A stretch of 24,134 bases of DNA, from NCBI GenBank assembly GCA_002323995.1, contig DCQY01000129.1:1-24134 (forward strand), given 5' to 3'. This DNA is from Akkermansiaceae bacterium UBA1506 (GTDB taxonomy: Bacteria; Verrucomicrobiota; Verrucomicrobiia; Verrucomicrobiales; DEV007). Below the pieces are notes generated by a model that was not told the DNA's origin, ran no database searches, and was given only the letters and a program-made list of their open reading frames with translations. Position numbers and translations under genes: made by a program. Of the stretch, positions 1-9,900 are shown piece after piece; position 1 is the stretch's first letter, and every line of letters starts with the position of its first letter.

Positions 1-2780
1 AATACATCATTGAGAACCAACTCTCGCTGCGCTGCGTCCTCGCCTGCAGAATTGACTTCTTCGAGTAGTTGGGTCATTTCTTCAGCGGTCGGTTTCCGGG
101 TCAACGCCCGGATGTAGATTTGCTCGATAATCTGCTCCGAATTTTTACCTTCAGCTGTAAGCGCCTTAACCATGCCCCCTTCTTCAATTTTTTCGGTGAC
201 CGTATCTCCATTCATCAAGTGGAGCGCCTGGGACAGGCTCGGGTCCATCGTGACCTCACAAGAGCAAACTGTCTCGCGAGTCGCACGACCGAACGTCGTG
301 AGGAAGTAGTTGGTTGTCCTGCCGTCACCAATCTGGACGGCTCGGGCGCCTGACGGGAGACCTCGAAACTTATTCTTAGTATCAGTCACCTGCGTGATCG
401 TATCGAGCATCACTTCGGCGCGCTGACGTCGCACCCGAGCTTTCGCAAAATTATTCAAATCGTCTTCATTAGATGGATTCGCCTGAGTGGTCCGCTGATA
501 AGTAGCCGAGTTACAGATATCCCGAACCAACTGGCGAAAGTCGTAGTTGTATTCGACTTCAAAACGATGCGCGAGTTCAGTCAAAAGCTCCGGATTTGAT
601 GCTGGGTTACTCACGCGCACATCGTCAACCGGATCAATTATCCCCACGCCGAAGAAGTGAGACCACACCATGTTAACGACATTCCTCGAAAAATAGGTAT
701 TATCCGGTGAGGCTAGCCACTTTGCCAGGACCTCACGGCGATCTTTCCCCTGAACATCAGGGGTTTCACCTCCAAGGAATTTTGGTGCCATTGTCTGTCC
801 ACCGACAATGTGTTTAGTCTCACCGCTTCCTCGGTTGTAGATTAGTTGTTCGCGCTGGTCGACTCCTCTCTTGCGACCAATCTGGGCAAAAAATGCCGCC
901 CACCCATAGTAATCATCCATCGTCCATCGGTCGAAAGGATGGTTGTGACACTGAGCACATTGGAGGCGCATTCCCATGAACACCTGAGCCACGTTTTCGG
1001 AAAGCTTTAAAGCATCGCGCTCCACTTGGTAGAAATTGGTCGCAGGATTTGAAAAAGTTCCACCCTTTGAGGCAATTAGATCGACCACAATCTCATTAAG
1101 CGGATCATTAGCGGCAATACGATCCCTCAACCATCCGTTGTAAAGCAGCGCAGACTTGTAAGAAATGCCTAGATTGATGTTATTATCCGAACGTATCTGA
1201 AGAAGCTCGGACCACTTCATCACCCACATTTCGGTGAATTCTTTGCGCTCGAGCAGCTCGTCAATCTTTCTGGCACGCTTATCATCACCCTGATCTGCGA
1301 TAAACGCATGATACTCTTCCGAGGTAGGAAGTTGCCCCAGGATATCAAGATACGACCGGCGGAGAAACGCTTCATCGCTGCAATTACCGGATGGGGTGAT
1401 TCGCAGCTTGTGAAGTTTGTCATGCACTAAACTGTCGATGTAATTGTTTTCCGTCATCTCAGGACGGGTGTATTCAAGGCCTTCGGGAATCACGATCGTT
1501 TGAATGCCGACAGTCTTTGTTTCGTAGCGGGCCATGATAAATGCCTCGCCACGCTTACCAGCGGTGACCTTACCAGATTCATCGATATTGGCAGTCGGCT
1601 CATTGTTGGTAATGAACACGGCTAGGTGGGTAACGTCCCGGTCATGGCCATCTGAATACTTGGCTCGAACGGTCATCTGTTGCTCTGATCCAGCACCTTC
1701 AAGAACCAACTTTGGCGGGTAGAGAGTCAACTCCGTGACGTATGGAACCTCTTCTTTCTTTTCATTCTCAGCACCAGTCGCGATCCATTCAACGAGAGTG
1801 TTGTAGGCGTGTCCCCCTTTTTCCATCAATTTACCTCCCGTGTGGGGAACTGCCTCGATCGCTTTCTCAACGAGAAGCGATTCTTCTGGGATCGCAAGGT
1901 TGACACGATAACCCGCCATCTCACGAGTGAGTCGAAAGTGGTCTCCATCGGGATCGTATCCAAAAAGAGATAGCATAAAACCGTCCTGACCGCGGGCGGA
2001 GCCGTGACACGCACCAGTATTACAACCGTTGCGCATAAAAACTGGCATGACATCGAGGTTAAAGCTGACCGGATGAGTAACGGTAGTCTCTTTCACGGTG
2101 ACCGGAACTTCGACGGTATGCTTGGCCACCTCAACGGACAGCCGCGTCTCTCCATCTTTGAGCGGAATGAAGTGATTGCGCGTCTTCAGACCGACGAGTG
2201 ATGGATCTGCAAAGGTGAAAGTAGCGTTTGAGGTCACATCCTGGGTGGTATCGTCTTCGTAAGTCGCCATCACCACCACCGACTGACTATCACGTTTCGA
2301 CTCCAAAACAATATCCTCAGGGAAAACATCCACCCTCGCGATGGCCTTACCATTGTCTTCAAGAGGCGTTGCGCTCGTGAAATCGGTCTCCTTCTTCGCA
2401 ACAAGTTTCAAATCCTCAGGCCACTCAGCTCCCTCTTTGATCCATTGGCGAAGTTTTGCTAGTTCCAGTTCATTGAGAACCCTTCCCTTCGGCGGCATCA
2501 CATCGGGATCATCGCCGGGCAAGGAGACGAGTTCCATCATCAAAGACTCGTCCGGTTTACCCTTGATGAGGGCAGGACCACCGTCACCGCCTTCGAAGAA
2601 AAGTTTGGCCTCATCGAAGCGCAAACCTCCCTTAGTTTCGTTTGCGTCGTGACAGGCCACGCAATGAAATTCGAGGATTGGCTGGATATCTTTGCCAAAA
2701 TTGATCTTAGCATCCTCACCCGAAAGCGGGAAGGAAACCGCTCCAAGCATTGAAAATACTGCAGTGATCGTTTTCTTCAT
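1..2780 (-). CDS. PSCyt1 / Ig-like / DUF1549-DUF1553 multiheme-motif exported protein (3' end cut off by window edge)
   Basis: An open frame of 926 codons runs from the ATG at 2780 off the left edge without a stop, so the C-terminus is missing. Residues 1-21 look like a signal peptide (MKKTITAVFSMLGAVSFPLS). A planctomycete cytochrome C (PSCyt1) module follows, with C40-x-x-C43-H44 and a downstream MPPKG motif. An Ig-like segment lies at about 150-235. A second, C-x4-C-H type motif is at C253/C258/H259, inside the GACHGSARGQDGF block typical of this family. A BIG2-like domain is at about 342-427, and DUF1549 (PSCyt2) at about 443-640 with C608-AQ-C611-H612-NHPFDRW. DUF1553 (PSD1) runs from about 680 to the edge and includes the PSLSQALHLMNGDT segment. 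These proteins are widespread in Planctomycetota and Verrucomicrobiota and are presumed periplasmic or surface redox proteins; their substrate is unknown. It is the last gene of the operon with the PPC and DUF1501 genes, 39 nt after the PPC stop. Family assignment is firm; function is not. Confidence 0.93.
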   Translation of the reverse strand, partial: MKKTITAVFSMLGAVSFPLSGEDAKINFGKDIQPILEFHCVACHDANETKGGLRFDEAKLFFEGGDGGPALIKGKPDESLMMELVSLPGDDPDVMPPKGRVLNELELAKLRQWIKEGAEWPEDLKLVAKKETDFTSATPLEDNGKAIARVDVFPEDIVLESKRDSQSVVVMATYEDDTTQDVTSNATFTFADPSLVGLKTRNHFIPLKDGETRLSVEVAKHTVEVPVTVKETTVTHPVSFNLDVMPVFMRNGCNTGACHGSARGQDGFMLSLFGYDPDGDHFRLTREMAGYRVNLAIPEESLLVEKAIEAVPHTGGKLMEKGGHAYNTLVEWIATGAENEKKEEVPYVTELTLYPPKLVLEGAGSEQQMTVRAKYSDGHDRDVTHLAVFITNNEPTANIDESGKVTAGKRGEAFIMARYETKTVGIQTIVIPEGLEYTRPEMTENNYIDSLVHDKLHKLRITPSGNCSDEAFLRRSYLDILGQLPTSEEYHAFIADQGDDKRARKIDELLERKEFTEMWVMKWSELLQIRSDNNINLGISYKSALLYNGWLRDRIAANDPLNEIVVDLIASKGGTFSNPATNFYQVERDALKLSENVAQVFMGMRLQCAQCHNHPFDRWTMDDYYGWAAFFAQIGRKRGVDQREQLIYNRGSGETKHIVGGQTMAPKFLGGETPDVQGKDRREVLAKWLASPDNTYFSRNVVNMVWSHFFGVGIIDPVDDVRVSNPASNPELLTELAHRFEVEYNYDFRQLVRDICNSATYQRTTQANPSNEDDLNNFAKARVRRQRAEVMLDTITQVTDTKNKFRGLPSGARAVQIGDGRTTNYFLTTFGRATRETVCSCEVTMDPSLSQALHLMNGDTVTEKIEEGGMVKALTAEGKNSEQIIEQIYIRALTRKPTAEEMTQLLEEVNSAGEDAAQRELVLNDV

Positions 2781-2819
2781 GTGGGGTAAACAAAAACTTC
2801 CGTCAGATTTCTTCCCAAA

Positions 2820-5306
2820 TTACTCCCCTGCCTGTTGCTTAGCTTCCATTCGCAGTTGCTCAAGTCGAGATAGGGGTTTCTCGGAAACAGGCTTGTTACT
2901 TACAACCACTTTGGTCTCAACCGCTTCCGTCTTAGGGGCTTCTTTAGGCTTTGGATCCACCCGCAGAATGCCGCCCATTCCGACACGATGAACTATGGGT
3001 TCGCCGTTTCTAGAAATGGTTACGGTGCAAAATAGGTTTTTGTGCTGACCAACTGGAGTTTTCTCAGAAGTTTGCACTGGCAAACTCAACTCCGTAGTTC
3101 CCTGATCGATCTTCATTACCGGCACAGTGGCGTGAGCAGGTATCGCAACCAGCTGGACATCGGCCTGACCGCTGAAGTCTCTGAGTTTCGTGACATTGGC
3201 GAGCATGTTAGCCTGTTCACCTTGCTTTGCAGTGGTGAGATTTAACTTCATCTCAACAAACGGCTCCTCGACAGACAATTTTACGAAAGGAGCAGCCGTC
3301 ACCATGACTCCCTTTCCTGCATCTGCCTCAGCGATAACTGTCACGTTCCAGCTATTAATTTCAGCTGATCCACTCGCATTCAACTCGTATTCAATCGTGT
3401 TCTCTTTCTCGCCAAAGACAACGGTTGAAGGGCTAGTAATGCCGGGAGGCTTCCAGATCAATCTGGTTGTGATTTTCTGGTCGAAGCCTTCCGAGCGATT
3501 CGCATGAATCTTAAGTTTCATTGATCCATTGCGCACAATTGGAACCTTGGGCTGCTCGATCGTGATACTGAACGGCATTTCTTCAACGACAGAGACAGGA
3601 AGTTTGTCGTGACGACGGGTGTAATATTCGACACCGTTCTGGGGTCCGCGCACAAGGTCTAAAGCTTGTTTAAATTTTCCCTCCACTGGCTGATCTTTAT
3701 CCGTATTTTTCACAAGCAGATCATACATTCCGCCGGCAATAGGAGCATCCGAGGCAGCTTTGAGGAGAATGGGAAATTGGCTCACGCTACTAGGAATCGT
3801 GCCCGACTCCCAAGTCACGCCCTGCGGAAGCGAAGGCAGATCAAATACCAAATCTCCAGAGAAATTCCGACGAGAGGTGTTGACGACCATCGCGTAATAG
3901 CCCCCACGAGGAACATTGAATTGCTTCCGATACTGAAGTTCACGACGCAACATTTCGGGCATTGTGACGTCGATGCTGGGAGAACGAGGCTCAGTTTCGA
4001 TACGATAGATAAAATTCGGCCCACCATTTTTGAGCATATCACGCACTCTCACAAAGTAATCACCATCCTCTGACGCTTTAAAGTCAACGCGGCTGTCCTT
4101 CGTGCCATCAGCATCATCGTTACTGCCAACTGATTTCATGCTGGAGTCATAGATATACAAAACTGGGTCGACTGGGGAACCGATTGAGTTGGCATAGACG
4201 CGGAAGCGAAAACTCTCACCCTTCTTGGCCTTGAACTTGAAATAATCGGTATCGCCGGGCTCATCAAGGATCCCATTAAAGGCCACGGGCAGCGATCCTT
4301 CATAAGGAGTGGCTTCCTTACTGGAATTATTGGGCTCGGACTCAAGGAAATTATCAAACTCGCTGACCCGAACCAAATTCGGCGATGGCGACTTCAATCC
4401 ACCTTGGGCCCCAAACACGCCGAAAGTTCCTTCCGCTGTTGTGAGGGGGAGTTTCGCCTTGGTAGAAAAATTTCCTTTCACATCTCCAATCAGCTTAAAC
4501 TCCATCTCACTACCTGCCTTGGCGCCAGCGGGAAACACCGCGAGCGGACGAGGAAAAGTTCCTATGTGCGCACGGTAGCGGCCGCGCCCCTGGTAGGCGC
4601 TGTCACGAACCTCAACGATATATTCGCCATCTTCAGGAATAATGACGGAAAGAATCGACTCTTGTTTCAATAGGGACGAACCATCGGCAGATGCGATTTC
4701 AAACCTATCCTTGTTCAGGATCGAAACGAAAGGATCGATCGCGATATTGTTCCGAATGTTATTGATCCGCAGTCCTTCGATTTCGACAGAAAGGCGCTCG
4801 CCTTTTTTCGCGGTTATCTGGTAATAATCTGTTTCTTCTGACTTGGCCTCAGCTTCAACAGTGACGTTTAGGCTGATTTTCTGAGGATTCTCGAAGTCAT
4901 CGTTCGGCTCGACCTCTGCCACATTGGGAAATTGGGAAATCCAAAAATTTCGAGCATAGCTGATGCCAGAGCGGCATCGAATCCGCAAGTGATGCTCTCC
5001 AAGGCGGCAATCCGGAGCGACCAGCATTGTCACTTCGACTTTTTTTGAGTCGAGAACCTTTAGCTCCTTTACCGATATCCCCGGATGATGAAATAATATT
5101 TCCTCGGCGTCGCTGAGCCGATCTCCATAGAAAATGACTTTCTGCTCGGTCCCGGACTGCGCTCCGCGCGGGATGGTAGTGGAAAACGAGGGGTTGGCAG
5201 CCTTTGCGTTATGACCTATTAACAGAACCGTCAGCGCAAGTGCTGTAAACAGTCCATTGGCAAACGCCTTGATTGCCGCACCCTGAAGAGTCAGCATACG
5301 ATTCAT
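2820..5306 (-). CDS. Exported PPC-domain (pre-peptidase C-terminal) protein, 828 aa
   Basis: This is a secreted, mostly beta-sandwich protein. A hydrophobic signal segment spans residues about 15-36, ending before AKAANPS. A TIG/IPT-like domain is at about 42-125. Two pre-peptidase C-terminal (PPC) domains follow at about 129-250 (starts EVEPNDDFENP, ends EDGEYIVEVRD) and about 320-437 (starts EPNNSSKEATP, contains GDTDYFKFKAKKGE, ends EDGDYFVRVRD). The second half has further Ig-like strands. The last 50 residues are Pro/Lys/Glu rich and then helical. No peptidase catalytic domain is visible, so it is not a protease itself; PPC domains usually bind or help secretion. Its place between the DUF1501 and DUF1549/DUF1553 genes, 28 nt after one and 39 nt before the other, argues for co-transcription and a joint role at the cell surface. 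The ATG at 5306 was chosen; Met4 (5297) is an alternative. Confidence 0.9.
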   Translation of the reverse strand: MNRMLTLQGAAIKAFANGLFTALALTVLLIGHNAKAANPSFSTTIPRGAQSGTEQKVIFYGDRLSDAEEILFHHPGISVKELKVLDSKKVEVTMLVAPDCRLGEHHLRIRCRSGISYARNFWISQFPNVAEVEPNDDFENPQKISLNVTVEAEAKSEETDYYQITAKKGERLSVEIEGLRINNIRNNIAIDPFVSILNKDRFEIASADGSSLLKQESILSVIIPEDGEYIVEVRDSAYQGRGRYRAHIGTFPRPLAVFPAGAKAGSEMEFKLIGDVKGNFSTKAKLPLTTAEGTFGVFGAQGGLKSPSPNLVRVSEFDNFLESEPNNSSKEATPYEGSLPVAFNGILDEPGDTDYFKFKAKKGESFRFRVYANSIGSPVDPVLYIYDSSMKSVGSNDDADGTKDSRVDFKASEDGDYFVRVRDMLKNGGPNFIYRIETEPRSPSIDVTMPEMLRRELQYRKQFNVPRGGYYAMVVNTSRRNFSGDLVFDLPSLPQGVTWESGTIPSSVSQFPILLKAASDAPIAGGMYDLLVKNTDKDQPVEGKFKQALDLVRGPQNGVEYYTRRHDKLPVSVVEEMPFSITIEQPKVPIVRNGSMKLKIHANRSEGFDQKITTRLIWKPPGITSPSTVVFGEKENTIEYELNASGSAEINSWNVTVIAEADAGKGVMVTAAPFVKLSVEEPFVEMKLNLTTAKQGEQANMLANVTKLRDFSGQADVQLVAIPAHATVPVMKIDQGTTELSLPVQTSEKTPVGQHKNLFCTVTISRNGEPIVHRVGMGGILRVDPKPKEAPKTEAVETKVVVSNKPVSEKPLSRLEQLRMEAKQQAGE

Positions 5307-5334
5307 ATCGATGAGATGTTAAGTGGAAAAGAGT

Positions 5335-6669
5335 TTATACGGCGGAGCGCTTCTCGATAATTTCTTCGATTACCTCACCGCCATCGACGATTTCCATCGG
5401 GCGCGGACCCGGTGCTATGAGTTCTTTGTCGGCATTGATTCCGAGCTGCGCGTATACCGTCTTGGCGAAGGACTGAACATCGACTGGATTGTTATCTGGC
5501 TCTGACGCTAAGGAATCGGAGGACCCATAAACAAACCCCCGCTTGATACCACCACCGGCGAGCATTGTAGAGAAGACCCGGGGCCAGTGATCACGGCCAT
5601 CAGTTTTATTGATCTTCGGAGTTCTTCCGAATTCCGAGGAGACCATCACTAAGGTCGAGTCGAGGAGACCACGATCATCAAGGTCGGTCAAAAGGGTAGC
5701 TAGGGCCTGATCAAAGGGCGGCACATTGCGAGCAATATTATCCTTAATCCGATCATGGTGATCCCAACTACCATAAGTCATCGATACAAGTCGCACGCCA
5801 GACTCGACGAGACGGCGGGAAAGCAGCATTCTCATACCAGCTGAATTCTTGCCGTAACGCTCCTTGGTCTTCTCATCCTCCTTTGAGAGATCGAAGGCAT
5901 CCCGCGCTTCAGGAGATCCAATTAAACTGTAGGCGCGCTGGTAGAATGAATCCATCGCATCGATCTGGTCAGCCTGCTCCATGCCTCGGAAATGACTATC
6001 AACCGCCTCAAGCAGAGTGCGTCGACGCTCAAATCGACTTTCGTCGACTCCATTCGGGAGCGTGAGATCGCGCACTTTAAAACTGTCGCTCGCTGGATCA
6101 CTGCCAACAGAAAAAGGACCATACATCGAGCTGAGGTATCCCGTTCCAGCATACTCATTTGGCTGATTCGGCACACACACGTATGGAGGTAGGTTTTTGC
6201 GAGGACCAAACTCATGGGAAATCACTGAACCAAAACTAGGGAATTGAATGGCCGGGCTTGGCCGATACCCTGTGAACATGTTATGCGTGCCACGTTCGTG
6301 AGCCGCCTCTCCATGAGTCATCGAACGGATGACGGTCATTTTGTCCGCAACCTTTGCCAAATTCTTGAAGTTTTGACTGAACTGGAGACCCGCGACATTG
6401 GTATCAATTGCCTTGTAAGGCCCACGATATTCGGAAGGTGCGTAAGGCTTGGGATCCCATGTCTCTTGATGCGCCATTCCACCCGGGAGGTAAATGTGGA
6501 TCAAAGACTTGGCCACTCCCTCTCTCGATTCGTAGAATTTCGCCTGCGCTCGGCTCTCGACTTTCAGGAGTTCGGGCAGAGAAAGCCCCAGCCCTGCCGC
6601 AAAGCCGACTTGAAGCATTTCCCGACGGTTTGCAATACCAGCTTGATTAAATCCTGAACAGCCTTTCAT
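5335..6669 (-). CDS. DUF1501 family exported protein, 444 aa
   Basis: This is a DUF1501 (PF07394) protein, a family in the alkaline phosphatase/sulfatase-like superfamily. The N-terminus has a Tat-like signal: N14-RREMLQVG, then the Gly/Ala/Leu-rich run ending SLPELLKVESRAQ, as usual in this family. Characteristic segments are HIYLPGGMAHQETWDPKP near 58-75, SMTHGEAAHERGTHNMFTGY near 117-136, YGSWDHHDRI near 300, SEFGRTPKINKTDGRDHWP near 345 and PVDVQSFAKTVYAQLG near the C-terminus. The length of about 440 aa is normal. The biochemical activity of DUF1501 proteins is unproven, but they nearly always sit next to DUF1549/DUF1553 genes, as here. It is the first gene of the three-gene minus-strand operon and is divergent from the WD40 gene across a 284-nt gap that must hold the promoters of both. 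The ATG at 6669 has no clear Shine-Dalgarno sequence. Confidence 0.93.
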   Translation of the reverse strand: MKGCSGFNQAGIANRREMLQVGFAAGLGLSLPELLKVESRAQAKFYESREGVAKSLIHIYLPGGMAHQETWDPKPYAPSEYRGPYKAIDTNVAGLQFSQNFKNLAKVADKMTVIRSMTHGEAAHERGTHNMFTGYRPSPAIQFPSFGSVISHEFGPRKNLPPYVCVPNQPNEYAGTGYLSSMYGPFSVGSDPASDSFKVRDLTLPNGVDESRFERRRTLLEAVDSHFRGMEQADQIDAMDSFYQRAYSLIGSPEARDAFDLSKEDEKTKERYGKNSAGMRMLLSRRLVESGVRLVSMTYGSWDHHDRIKDNIARNVPPFDQALATLLTDLDDRGLLDSTLVMVSSEFGRTPKINKTDGRDHWPRVFSTMLAGGGIKRGFVYGSSDSLASEPDNNPVDVQSFAKTVYAQLGINADKELIAPGPRPMEIVDGGEVIEEIIEKRSAV

Positions 6670-6953
6670 AACTTTTTGTTGATCGATCCCTATCTAAAAC
6701 AGATTTTGACGAAACTTAACTTTATCTATAACCGAAATAGTCCCCAATGCACTTCACTGTAGAGGCGCGTTGGCGACCGATCATATGCCCCTTTTGAGCT
6801 ATATAGACAGTGCCTCTCCGCGATAAAAATTCAGAAGGAAGGGTTCACTATTTGAGCGTAATATATCAACAAATCTCGTTATTTCCATAAAAGATGCCCT
6901 CCTGAGTCTTGGGTTTCGTAAAAATATCAGTCGAGGCATCACCCTTCTTCCCC
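6670..6953. promoter_or_regulatory. Divergent intergenic control region (DUF1501 operon / WD40-cytochrome gene)
   Basis: This 284-nt AT-rich gap separates the two divergent transcription units. On the plus strand, TTGACG at 6706-6711 and TATAAC at 6727-6732, 15 nt apart, form the best -35/-10 pair I could find. The spacing is short, and use of this pair would give a leader of about 215 nt. Inside that leader, CACTGT and AGAGGC (about 6752-6765) recur in inverted form as ACAGTG and GCCTCT (about 6806-6817), so alternative pairings are possible. No convincing minus-strand promoter and no gene was seen. Promoter positions are inference. Confidence 0.35.
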
Positions 6954-9900
6954 ATGAAAGTGAGATATTTTCTGATTCTTGTCATTTTCCAATTGCTTCC
7001 AGCTTTTGTCCACTCGGCCGAAACAGCCGGATCCGCGCCAAAAATTACGTTTGTGGACGATGTCTTGCCGATCCTCGAAAACCGTTGCACGAATTGTCAC
7101 AACCCCGATGAATCAAAGGGCGGCCTTGATCTTTCTACCTACGCGGCCACCCTCACGGGCGGTTCGGGCGGCGAAGTCGTGATCCCTGAGGACGACACCG
7201 GATCCCGGCTCTTTTCGCTCACTGCGCACCTTGAAGAGCCGGTGATGCCACCCCGAGGGACAAAAGCTACGGAGAAAGAACTGAAAATTCTCTCAGAATG
7301 GATCAAGGGAGGGATTCTCGAAACGTCCAGCAGTACTGCACGAAAATCCGACAAGCCAAAAGTGGACTTTGACGCAATCACTTCCGGCGGCAAACCAGAC
7401 GGGCCGCCAGCCATGCCAGAACATCTCTTACTTGAGCCGGCAATGCTCACAGAGCGTCCTAACTCAATCCCTGCTCTGGCACATAGTCCATGGGCCCCCG
7501 TTCTGGCAGTGGCTGGCCAAAAGCAAGTTCTCCTCTACCATTCAGAGGATTTCGACCTGCTTGGAGTTCTGCCTTACCCCGAAGGATTTCCGCAAGATCT
7601 CTCTTTTAGCCCAAACGGCGCCTACCTTTCATGCGGTGGTGGCCGAGCCGGCAAATCTGGTAATGTCGTCGCCTGGGACGTCAAAACAGGCGAGCGCATC
7701 ATCGAGGTGGGAAAAGAATATGACTGTGTGCTCGGAGCTGACGTTTCGCCGGACCTTAAACGCGCAGTGATGGGCGGGCCGGGACGCAATATCAAAATTT
7801 GGGATACCGTTGCCGGGGAGCAGATCGCCAGCATTAAGAAACACACGGATTGGATGCTCTCTGCCGCCTACAGTCCCGACGGTGTGATCTTTGCCACCGG
7901 AGGCCGCGGCGGCGATCTTTACACTTGGGAGGCCGCAACTGGTTATGAGTTTTTCACTCTTAAGGGCCACACCAAAGGGGTCACAGGACTTTCATGGCGA
8001 CCAGATGGTAACGTTTTGGCTTCCTGCAGCGAGGACGGCCAAATCATTCTCTGGGAAATGAACGAGGGAAGTCAGGTCAAAAAATGGAACGCCCACCCCG
8101 GCGGGGCGCTTTCAGTCGCTTTCGCTCCAAATGGTAATCTCGTTTCGGTCGGTCGCGATAAGACACTGAAAGTCTGGCAAGGCGACGGCAAACAGGTGAA
8201 ATCAATCGAAGCTTCCAGCGATGTGGTGCTCAGCGTTGCTATCAGCCACGATAGCTCGCGCGCTTTCAGTGGCGACATCTTTGGAAACGTCGAGGTGTGG
8301 GATGTCGACTCCGGGCAAAAACTCGCCAGCATCGTTCCGAACCCACCGACGATCGAAGGTCAGCTTGCCTACGCTGAGCAGCAGGTTAGCGGACTAAAAG
8401 ATCAACTGCCAGAGCTCAAAGCAGACGTTGAAACCGCCTCGAAGGAACTCGCAACCGCTCGGACTGAACTTGAGCACATCGACAAGAAAACCGGCCAAGC
8501 AAAAGAAGTCCTAAAAAGCAACCAAGAGACCTTTGCCGAGCTTCAACAGACTATTAAAGCGCTTACCGCTCAGTTAACAGAGAAACAAGCAACTGCTAAC
8601 GCTAAGGACGCGATTGTAGAGAAAACAATGGCAGCCCTCGCTCAAGCCAATGGCAAACTCAAACCGAGTCAAGAAAAGGCAGAAACTCTCAAGGCCGCCA
8701 TGATCGCTAGCACCACAGCCCTGAAGGCTGCTGCCGATGCGCAGCATGCCGCGAAAGTCGCAGCAGCCAAATCGACCCTCCCCGCTGATCAGAAACAAAA
8801 ACATGACCAACTCGCAGCCCTGTTTTTCCAAGCCAATGAATTAAAAGAAGCCGCCAAGACAGACTTCGATGCAAAAACCCGTGTCTCCTTGAAGTTGGCA
8901 GCCAACTTGTCCGAGGCAAAGAAAGTTGCGGCTGTGTCGGCCGAGCAACTAGAGAAGCGTCAGACCTCTCTCGCCAGCGCCGAAATCCAGTTAACAGACG
9001 CCATGAATTCTCGCCAAGAGGCGGCGAATGCTGTTAAGAGTGGTTCCAAGGACGGAAAGCCTGCGCCCGATGATCTCATCAGAGCCCAAACGATAGCGAT
9101 CGAACTAGAACAACAGGCTCGAGCTGCTGCGGAAACCTCCCGTAAAGCGGTCGCCACCGCTGATGCCACCCATCAGCAAAACGAAGCTGATCGCAAGCGG
9201 ATTGAAAGCCAACTCGCGCCAGCTAAAGCAACACAGAAACAGGCTCAAGCTTCCTATGAAGCCGCCCAGACGAAACACAGTATGGCTGACACTGCATTCA
9301 AACCGTTTCGAGAGGCCTCCGCTCGAGCTCAAGTTGACCAGAAAAATTTAGCTGCTAAGACAGCGGCTCACAAGGCAGCTAGTAATGCCTATCAGGACAT
9401 CAAAGGGCAATCAGAGGCAGCCGACAAAGCAGCCGCGGACATCGCTGTGACAATTGACCAACACAAAGCCACCCTGATCAAAGTACAAGAAGAAGCCAAG
9501 GCCGCGACCGAGAGCCTCGGAGCGAAACGTGGTGAGTTCGATTTGGCAAATAAGCAGCTCGCAACTCAGCAAGAAACGATCAAAGAAGCTGAGGTAATCG
9601 TCGCTAATGCCACAAAAGCAAAAGAGACACTTCAAGCTAGGGTTGCTGACCTCACAAAAAAAGAGGCAGACTCAAAGAAATCGATAGAATTGGCTCAGGC
9701 CAAACTCGAAAGCTTCCTATTTCTTGCAAAGAAATGGGAAGCAGCTGCCATCAATCTTACCGCTCATGAGCAATCGGAAGAGTTGGAGGACATGACAACC
9801 GAATTGGTTGAACTCAAAGAAGAAGAAACCGAAGCTCAAGCTGAAGTTGCCCAAGCAACCCAGTCTAGAGAGGCTGCTGAGCAAACTCTTGCAGAGGCTA

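Noticed and set aside
6909..6953. TTG start that would extend the WD40 protein by 15 residues
   Set aside because: It would place a polar stretch before an excellent signal peptide that starts at the ATG at 6954.
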